A stretch of 64,000 nucleotides of DNA from Diaprepes abbreviatus (Eukaryota; Arthropoda; Insecta; Coleoptera; Curculionidae): assembly GCA_034092305.1 (NCBI GenBank), contig JASJET010000041.1, forward strand, positions 2,833,001 through 2,897,000, written 5' to 3'. Made by a program: the position numbers and the translations under genes. The notes beneath the pieces are model-generated. The model was not told the DNA's origin. It saw nothing but the letters and a program-made list of their open reading frames with translations, and made no database searches. Positions 25,053 to 35,400 of the stretch are shown in pieces (the stretch's first letter is position 1; the number at the start of each line of letters is the position of its first letter).

Positions 25053-26137
25053 AAAGAAATATCTTTAAGATGGTTTATTAACGGCAATAAATCATACAAA
25101 TTCCATTTTATATAATACGTCAAATAAGAATAAAAAATCTGAAACGATACAATCACAAAATATCACAAGTCACGTCAGTATTAAAAGAATAACAATTAAC
25201 TAAAACAATAATACTGTCACTACAGTCTATTATGTATAAAATTCAATTACTTAAAAATTCTTTAATACAACCCTTAAATGAGTTCAGAGAGAGTATAAAT
25301 GGGTCAACATTCCTAGGCAGTGAATTCATTTCCCTACTCATTCTGGACATTGGGGTGTTAAACGCATAGTTTGTCCTATGGTATGGTTCATTAAAAAGAC
25401 TATGGACCCGAAGCACCCTCTGAGGTACAGAGAATCCAACAGCCCCCAACAATTCAGGAGCATCAACCAAAGAGTTTATGATCTTATAAAATAATATTAG
25501 GTCAAGATATATGCGTCTATTATATAATGATAACAAGCTCGTATAATTCCGTATTACACTGAATGGCACATCTTGCTTAAAAGCAACAAATTTCAAGAAA
25601 CGGACCTGTACCTTCTCGATTTTATTTTTGTATATTTCATAGTTTGGTGCCCAGACTGGAGATGTATACTCCAAGACTGATCAAACCATGGAGCAGTATA
25701 CAGATTTAAAACGCTGCACCCTGCTGAAATCAGCTAGTGTGCGTTTAATAAAACCAACAAACCTCAAACCAAGGCTCGAAATACTATCAACGTGCAGGTT
25801 AAAAGAAAGACCCTCATCAAATATCACACCAAGATCCTTTATATGATCTGAGCGAGTCAGCATTGTATTGTGCAATGTATAAGTATAAACTATACTATCT
25901 TTCTTCTTTGAGAAAGTAATGGCAGAACATTTTGTTAAATTAAGTTGCATGAAATTGCGGTCACACCACTTAGTAAAACTATCCAGGTCACCCTGCAAGG
26001 CCACACAGTCCCCTATCTCTCCAACAACCTTAAATATCTTTAAGTTGTCAGCATATAAAAGACATCTGCTTGAAATTATAGAATCCTCTATGTCATTCAC
26101 GAAACAATTAAAAAGATATTGATGTTATCTGGTTAAA
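25053..26137 (-). mobile_element. 5'-truncated Jockey/CR1-like LINE with 11 bp TSD
   Basis: Both sides carry the direct repeat TGCAGAATTAC (25042-25052 and 26138-26148), a target-site duplication that fixes the element ends. The minus strand encodes the RT palm and thumb: FVNDIEDSI, LLYADNLKIF, DLGVIFDEGLSFNLHV, an in-frame stop near 25680, then EYTSPVWAPNYE and the C-terminus ending at 25243. The polymerase box has Asn for the second Asp (YADN, about 26047-26061). It is 1,085 bp long, severely 5' truncated, and sits inside presumed NF-YA intron 1. Confidence 0.85.
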
Positions 26138-26185
26138 TGCAGAATTACCTAGTTAAATTCAAAATTACCTGGTTAAGCTCAAAGT
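26127..26185 (+). repeat. Short 20-bp tandem repeat, about three units
   Basis: Units of the form ACCTGGTTAAATGCAGAATT recur three times with substitutions. The LINE target duplication falls in the first unit. Confidence 0.5.
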
Positions 26186-26261
26186 AAACCTATTTTTATT
26201 TTCCTTGGGGCATTTTTGTCCCTAATTCCCATAAAAAACATTTGAAGATATGAAATTCCAG

Positions 26262-26468
26262 CAATAAACTATGGAACAAATAGCAACCACTGCTGATGGA
26301 CAAGTTGTCATGGGTGTTTCTCCACAACAAGTCCAAGTAATGCAGATGAACCCGGGCCAGGTCATACAAGGAGCCAATGGGCAACAAATTATGGTACATG
26401 CGGTGCAATCAGGAGGGCAGATACAGGTGGCAGCTCCTGCTGGGGCCCAAGGATTACAACAGATTCAG
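26262..26468 (+). CDS. NF-YA: NF-YA exon 2 (9 nt 5' UTR plus start; residues 1-66)
   Basis: Acceptor AAATTCCAG precedes CAATAAACT and ATG. The exon encodes MEQIATTADGQVVMGVSPQQ onwards to LQQIQ and ends at CAG|GTAAGA in phase 0. It is Gln/Val-rich activation domain sequence. Confidence 0.93.
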
Positions 26469-29400
26469 GTAAGAGTGAATTGGCAAGTTTATGATTAGAT
26501 ATCTTATGCTAAGTAGACCAGGTCTTCGAACATACCCCTGGACCAGGTAAATTAATTTTTAATCAAATAATAAAATTTCTTGATAAAAAATCAATATGAG
26601 TTATCCATAACTATTGATAATATTTAGGAAAGACAGAAATCAGATAGAGACGGGAAAAAAGAAAGGTGGTGGTGTCAGTCAATAGGAAATTTTCTGTGAA
26701 GGAATATAACATATTTGACAATGAACAAGAAGCACTGTGTGTGAAACTAACTGTAAATCAAAAGAAATGTATTTATATAGTAGTTGTATATTTTGCACCT
26801 AGTAGTAATTTGAATACTTATAGGAAATTTTATACTTGTATTGAGTCTAATTTTTTAAACTGTGATTGTATAATTTTGGGTGATTTTAATTTGCCTGACC
26901 TTGTTTTGAATCTTCCCAGTGAGCGTGTATGTGATTTTAAAAGTTTTTTATCCTTTACAAACCTTCTACAAATGAATTATGTTCGTAATGTAAATAATGT
27001 TGTCTTGGATTTGGTACTTGTCAGCTGCCATTTGCAGGATTGCAAAGTAGAAAATGATGATGACCCATTGTTACCGCTGGATCGACATCATCCGGCATTG
27101 TTATTGGAATTAAATCTCTGTTGTGAATTGTCTGAATGTGAGCAAATTCCCAGTACTAAATTTAACTTTAAAAAAGCTGATTTTGGCACTATGTATAGGC
27201 TAATTAAAAATCAAAATTGGAACATTATATATGAGTGTTGTGATATTGATACTGTCATAACTCAGTTTTACAGAGTATTTTATAATATTTTTGTACAATG
27301 TGTTCCAATATCAACACAGATAGGTAGAACTTTTCCAGTGTGGTATAATAATGACATAATTAAATTAATTAAGGATAAAGAAAAATATTTTAGAAAGTAC
27401 AAAAAATCCAAAAGTCTTTTTTGGTATAATAAATACAAATCTAGTAGACAGAATATTAAAAATAAAGTAAAGGCAGCACACTCGGAGTATTTGGCACGGG
27501 TTCAGTTGAGTCTAAGAAATAATCCCAAGTATTTTTGGTCGTATGTTAAAAGTCTGAGAGGTGAGGGTGATATTCCTGCAGAAATCTCTTATAATAACAT
27601 TTTCTATTCGGGTGCAGGGGGTATTGCAGATGCATTTGCGCTTTATTTTGGTAATGTATTTAGTGCTGCAGAGGTGATGGAATGCAGTGGGGGTATATCT
27701 AAAAATCATTTTTGTGACTATCCCATAGATAAAACTGAAGTACGCTGCGCTCTTCAAAAGTTAAAGGGTAACAGAGCTATTGGACCAGATGGATTGCCTG
27801 GCTATGTTATAAAGGGCTGTAGCGAATCTCTGTTAGAACCTTTACTATATACAGGGTGTCCAAGATAAGGATCCTAACCATGGGGATTTCGGAAACAGTT
27901 GGAGATACGAGGTCGGTTAAATTAGAGAAAAGTTGCGCAATTTAGTGCTAAATTAAACGCAATTTAAAAATTTTAAAAATTCAAAATACTTCCGGAGATT
28001 TCCGGAAAAAACCGAATTTTGGCAAAATCGTTTTTAATTTTTGTAGGCTTTATTTAAAGAGATATCAAAAAATAAAAGGTACATTCTTCTTGCCACTTTT
28101 TATTTTTTATAATTTGGTCTAAACAAAATTTAAATCCGACGTTTCGTTTCTGAGATACCATCATGAACTTTCATTTTTTATATGGAACAAAAAAAAGTAT
28201 CCCATGTATTTGATAGCATTTTTTATTACAAATTCAACGGTGTATCACACTTGCATATCAAGTGTGTAGTTCATTGGCTTTTATAAAACTGATATACCTT
28301 TCTCTCTCGCTCTCATGGAGCTCTTATGGAAAGTACTTGAACTACGTATTCGATATGCAAGGGTGATACATCGTTGAATTTATAATAAAAAATGCTATCA
28401 AATACATAGGATACTTTTTTTTGTTCCATATAAAAAATGAAAGTTCATGATGGTATCTCAGAAACGAAACGTCGGATTTAAATTTTGTTTAGACCATATT
28501 ATAAAAAATAAAAAGTGGCAATGAGAATCTACCTTTTATTTTCTGATATCTCTTTAAATAAAGCCTGCAAAAATTAAAAACAATTTTGCCAAATTTCGTT
28601 TTTTTCCGGAAATCTCCGGAAGTGTTTGAAATTTTTAAATTTTTTTAACTGCGTTTAATTTAGCACTAAATTGCGCAACTTTTCTCTAATTTAACCGACC
28701 TCGTATCTCCAACTGTTTCCGAGATCCCCATGCTTAGGATCCTTATCTTGGACACCCTGTATATTTAACCTTTCATTTAAAACAGCAACATATCCTACAG
28801 AATGGCGTATTACAAAGGTTATACCTACTTTCAAAGGAGGGGTAAAGCACGAAGTAACTAATTATAGGCCTATTAGCATAGTAAATGCAACGTCAAAGTT
28901 ATTTGAAATAGTGATTTTCAACAGAATATATGATGAAGTAAAGCACAGTATATCTGAGTATCAACATGAGTTCTTACCAAATAAGTCAACATTAACTAAC
29001 TTAATTACTTTTACACAATACATTCATAACTCTTTTAATAAAAAAGCACAAGTTGATGTAATCTACACGGATATGGCAAAGGCATTTGACAGAGTGAAAC
29101 ATACCCTTATAATACAATCTCTGAAGCAACTGAATGTTACAGAGAATCTGATAAATATTATTGTCTCTTACCTGACTGATAGAAAGCAGTACGTTGAAAT
29201 AAAAGGGGCCAAATCATATGTATATAGAAGTACTTCTGGTGTTCCTCAGGGGTCTAATTTGGGACCTCTTTTATTCTTAATTGCCTTTAATAATATATGT
29301 AACCTGATCAAACACTCAAAAGCATTACTGTTTGCAGACGACTTTAAACTTTTTAGGGAAGTATTGACTGCTGATGATTGTGACTGTTTACAGCAGGATC

Positions 29401-32400
29401 TGAATCATGTTGTTGAGTGGTGTCGAGTAAACGGTTTTTGTCTTAATGACAACAAGTGCTCGTCAATGTCCTTTACTCTGAATAAGAATGTTTTAAATCA
29501 AGCCTATTCTATTAATGATATAGTGTTAAAACGGACTTCTTGTCAGAAGGATTTGGGAGTATTGTTTGATAGTTCATTGAATTTCAATGAGCATATAATA
29601 AATAAAATTAATGAAGCTCACAAGATAATGGGTTTCATCATCAGATCTACTAGACATTTTGATGTCGATGTTTGCATGACACTTTTTGACAGTCTTGTAC
29701 TGCCAAAACTGGAATACTGTAGTATAATATGGTCACCACAATATGAAGTGTGGAGTAGAGTCATAGAACGTGTCCAGCGAAAGTTTTTAAAGTATATGTT
29801 TTTTAAAAAATTTGGATACTATCCTATTCAGGGTTATAATAACCTGGACTTATTGAATATATTTAACAGACTTTCATTGGAAAACAGACGTATAAAAATA
29901 TGTTTGGTATATATATTCAAGATCTTAAAAAATAAAATAAATAGTCCAGACCTATTGCTGCAACTTCCATTTGTGGTAAATAAGGGTGGAACAAGACAAA
30001 GACCAACATTTTATCTAGAATTTCCTAGAACAAATACTTACAAAAATTCGCCCCTATACAAAATGTGTAATTATTTTAATACATACGTTAGTGATGTAGA
30101 TTTAAGTAGTATTACTTTACGTAGATATAAGGATATTCTTGACCATAAATTGCTGGATTCTCAGGCTCAGATGTAATATTGACAATAATATTAACTAGTA
30201 ATGTTAGTTTAATGTTTTTAACTTTAAGAAAGGTATCTGTAACTGGCTTAACTGCTGTGGATGCTGTATTCAATAAATAAATAAATAAATAAATAACTCT
30301 TATTTTAGGTGGTTCCTGTTAGCAGCCTTCAACAAGGACAAGTTTTGGTTCAACCAACACAGCAGATTGTACAAACTATTGATGGGCAGACCTTTATCTA
30401 CCAACCTGGGGCAGTGCTCGAAGGAGGAAATTTGCAACAAACACCTACAGGTATAGTATAAGACTTTAAACTGACAAAATCATATTTTATGCAATTTTAT
30501 TTTATTAAATCTAAAAATATATTCTATATACTTCTTTTTAGTATTAAATATCAATGGAAATCTAGTTCAAATTGCAAATGCTCAACCAACAACAACCCAG
30601 GCTGTTGCCCAGAGTTCATCCCCAACTACTCAGACTGTAGTTCAGCAAGCACCAAATGGACAACTAGCTATGGCTAACGGAAATTTAGTCATGGTGAGAA
30701 GTCCCACAGATGTACGTGAGAATTTATTCCAAAACAATTTTTCTGAGGCTTCTAAGAAAAGTTTATGAAAATTTTGTTTTGGAATAAGTAGGTTAGAATC
30801 ATACTGTGTAACACCTAAACTGTTCCTCTTACCAATTCTAAGGTCAGCCAGTTATGTTTTGTTTATGACGTATATGTCAACAAACAAGCATTTACATAAA
30901 ACAATTAAGGAAGAAAATCTAGAAATAAAACTTTGGAATTGGTCAGAAGATTAGTTATCTCCTAAAAATCAAAATATTCCATTTTTGTCAGTTTGCTAAT
31001 AAAAGGTTCAAAACTTTGTTGACTTACTGTTGTCATCGTCAATGTAAGCCCTTTAATGTCAACCTCAACCAGTTAGACAATGTTAGTAAATTAGAGTGTA
31101 CAATTTTTCAGTAGATCCTAATTTTGTACTATAAACTCTTAAGTCAAATTATTTAAACTAGTTTATCTTCACTACAATATGTTTTATTTTTGTTTTAAAT
31201 AGATGGTTCCTGGGACTAGTGGCACCCAATTCCAAAGAGTACCAATACCAGGTCAAGAGTTCTTGGAAGAAGAACCTTTGTATGTCAATGCCAAGCAATA
31301 CAGAAGGATTTTAAAAAGAAGGCAAGCAAGAGCGAAATTGGAAGCTGAAGGAAAAATTCCTAAAGAGAGGCCAGTAAGTTCAATCTTATTGTTTATTTCC
31401 ATCAATGATTGCTATAGTTAGAAAACTATGAATTTTTTGGTTATTTTGTTTCTATATTTTCTTTTTAGAAATATCTTCATGAATCAAGACATCGACATGC
31501 TATGAATAGGATTCGAGGGGAAGGTGGTAGATTCCATTCAGGATCTGTTAAAAAAAGAAGGTAAGTCAATATCAAAATATGCTTTATTGTAAAAATAATA
31601 CAATATTATCATTTACAAAGGCTTCTATATCTAGGTAAATATATATAAAATGATAAACACATAATAATTTTAAATACGTAAATGAAGAAAGATATCATTA
31701 TAAAATTTGTCCAGTTCATAAGAAGCGTTATCAGTTGATAATTTTTTACCCTTCTTTTTTGAATATCTTCAAGGAAGCACAATTGTTGATCTCATTTGGC
31801 AGATGATTGTAAATCTTTAAACTTTCATATATAATAGATTTTCTAATTAATGTCAGAGTAAGAATGGACAATGATAATCATGGGATTTTCTTGTACTATA
31901 ACTGTATGACTTAAATTTATTTTATATTCATTAACTTAAAATATATTCCACTAAACAGAAGGATTCTTTAAGGCCAATTTGTATATGGATTCGGACCATT
32001 GCAATATATATTTTATACCGCAACACCCAAAAATCAGAAACCAGATAGACCACGTGCTAGCAAACGCAAGGTACTCAAGAAACATACTAGACGTAAGGAG
32101 CCAAAGGGGAGCAGATGCAGCGTCAGACCATCTCTTAGTGAGAGTGAAAGTACGTGCCAGGATAAAAACGGATATAAGAAAGCAAGAACAATCGGAAAGA
32201 AAAGGATGGAACACCGAGATACTGAATCGGGAAGAAACACTCAGACAGAAATACCAAGCAGAAGTAAAATCACAACTGGAACAGAATAAGATACAAGGGG
32301 AAACAGGAGTAGACAAATGCTGGAGCAAGATTAAGACATCGATAGAGAATGCAGCGAAGAGAACTTTAGACAAAAATAAAACCATAAAAAGAAAACAGTG

Positions 32401-35400
32401 GTATGACGAGGAATGTCAACTAGCACAAGACAATAAAAACAAAGCTAGATTAAAAATGCTGCAGTGCCCAAATGACGATAACATCCAGCGATTTAACACA
32501 CTGCGAGCGGACACAAGAAAACTTATAAGAAGGAAGAAGAGAGAAGCCTATAATAGAATCATAACAAATGTAGAAAAGGAATCAAATACAAAGAGCAGCC
32601 GGAAATTCTACAGGGAGATCAAGAACATAAAGAAAGGGTATATGCCACGGACCAGCATATTAAAGAAAGAAAATAAAGATCTCATAACAGATATAACAGA
32701 AATCCTACAAACCTGGCACGAATATTTTGACAACTTACTAAATATAAAAGGCACAGCTCTCATCACAAATACAATATACCAGGGAGCAGAGGAACAGGTA
32801 GAAATTCCATCACTGACAGAGATCAAAAAAGCAATTAGCCAACTGAAGAACAATAAAGCACCCGGGAGCGACAACATAACCGCGGAGCTTATAAAATATG
32901 GCGGAGATCAGCTACATGAAGCAATACAAACCCTTGTGGAGAAGATATGGGAATCTGAAGAACTTCCAAAAGAATGGAACGAAGGGATAATTATCCCAAT
33001 ACATAAAAAAGGAGACCGATCAGTATGTAAAAATTACAGGGGAATTATGTTACTAAACGTTGCCTACAAGGTGCTATCCAACATACTAAGAACCAGAATA
33101 TCCCCTTACGCAGAAGAAAACCTCGGGGACTACCAATGTGGCTTCCGACCAAGAAGATCAACTGTTGACCAAATATTTACTATTAGGCAGCTTCTGGAAA
33201 AGAGTTGGGAATTTAACAAAGATGTACACCAGCTGTTCGTTGATTTCCGCCAAGCATATGATAGCATTGTAAGAGATAGTGTATGGATCGCCATGGAAAA
33301 GGTAGGCGTGCCAAAGAAGATTATTAATCTGACTAAATTATGTATAGAGAATGCAAGGGCGAAAGTCAGAATCGGTAAGCACACTACGGACATATTCTCT
33401 ATTGCCAGTGGTTTAAAACAAGGCGATGGCTTATCGCCACTACTCTTCAACATAGTGTTAGATATGGCCATCAAAGAGGCTAACATAAAACTGGAAGTAT
33501 TCTCAAACCAGGGCCCCGGAATGATCCTAGCATATGCAGACGACATCGATACCGTAGGAAATAGCACAACTAAAACAAAGGAAATGTTTATCAGAATGGA
33601 AAGGGAAACAAAAAAAGTAGGACTCAACATCAACGAAGAGAAGACCAAATACATGCACGTAAACCGAAGAGCAGGTAGGGATAGAATAGGACAGAATATA
33701 ACTATGGACACATACAATTTTGAATGTGTGAAAGAATTCCAATATCTAGGGGCCAATATAACACACGACAATGATGTGAGCAGTGAAATACGCACACGAA
33801 TACAAAAAGGTTTTAAGTGCTTTTATGCATTGCAGGAGATACTAAAATCAAAGCTGCTGTCCAGATCAGCCAAAATCCGTATATATAGAACAGTTATTAG
33901 ACCGGTAATAACATATGGCTCAGAAACCTGGACCATCACAAAACAGAACGAATTGTTATTAAGACGTTTCGAACGCAAGATATTAAGAAAAATATATGGG
34001 CCTAGAGTAGATGAAACAACGGGACAATACCGCATCCGAACAAATGAAGAATTAAAGAGCTTGTATGATCAGCCAGGCATCATTAACGAAATAAAAGCCC
34101 AAAGACTTAGGTGGGCAGGACATGTTCATAGGGCCCATGACGAACGTCTCATCAAACGAATATGGGAAGAGAACCCGACCGGAAAGAGACCCTTAGGTAG
34201 GCCCAGACTAAGATGGAGGGATAACATCACAAAAGATTTAAATGTACTGGGAGTACGAGATTGGAGTAACGACATGATGGACCGAAGCAAATGGAGGCAG
34301 GTCGTGGATGCAGCGAGGACCCACGAAGGGTTGTAAAGCTACAGAGAGAGAGAGAACACCCAAAAATCGTTATCTATAAAGAAAAATAAATTAGAAAACA
34401 TATAAACCCAGACAATTTAGGGAGACATAATACCAAAACTGTCTTTCCCTCGTAAATATGTCACAGAAACTATATTCGTTTATTTCACTTGTGCTCGGGA
34501 TCACAAAAAGGAATGTTCTTTGCAAAATGAGCAAATTAGGATGTTTCCTTAGGGAAACGAAAGAGTATGTGAATAAAGTCGCTATAATGCAATATAATTA
34601 TTTATTTATATGTGCAAAGCTTTCACCTTTAGACTATTCTACAAAAAAAAAAAAAGAATTGTATAGAAATGTAATAGCGGTCACTATAAGAAAATGATGA
34701 ATTAATAAAAGAACCAATTAAATACATACAAATAAATACATTTAAAAAACATGATTTAATTAAAAAGTGAAGCAAAATAAACTAGGTTGACTATAAACTA
34801 TTGTTAAAATACTCAGGTAACGATTAATAGGCTTTTTGAAGCAATAATAATTGTACTGCATGTCTAAACTTTCTAAACGATTTCTTTGACCTTATGTCAT
34901 CAGGCAAGTGGTTAAATATCTTTTTGGCATTATATCTTGATTTTTTTTATCTGAATAGAGTGAGGAAAGGTATGTTTCTCACCTGTTAAGTCTTGTAAAA
35001 GTTACTTGCATTTTCAGTGTATTCAAATTTTTTATAAATAAGACATACATTTTCAAGAATGAAAATACAAATAAAAATTTTGCATTTTATAAGTAAAGAT
35101 AGGCAACAATCACTGGCTTGTACCTTACACATTAAAACTCCCTTTTGTAAAATGAAAACTGAATTAAACAAATACTGACTCAAGTTCAAGTTTCTCCAAA
35201 AAGAAACACCGTATTCTAAAAGTGCATACTTTTTACTATACTAAAACCTGATTCTCTTGACGCAACTCTATAAGACGTAAGAGATACATGTTATTTTACT
35301 GCTTGGATTAAAGATAAGTTAATTTATCATCTATAAAAATACCCAAAAATCGTGTACCCGATTTATTTAAAATAATATACTTCATTATCAAGACTAACAG

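Noticed and set aside
31979..32035. First 19 codons of the long RTE frame
   Set aside because: They lie upstream of the 14 bp target duplication, so they are host intron sequence that happens to be in frame.
33130..33795. 221-codon minus-strand open frame
   Set aside because: Antisense shadow of the RTE-like RT coding region.
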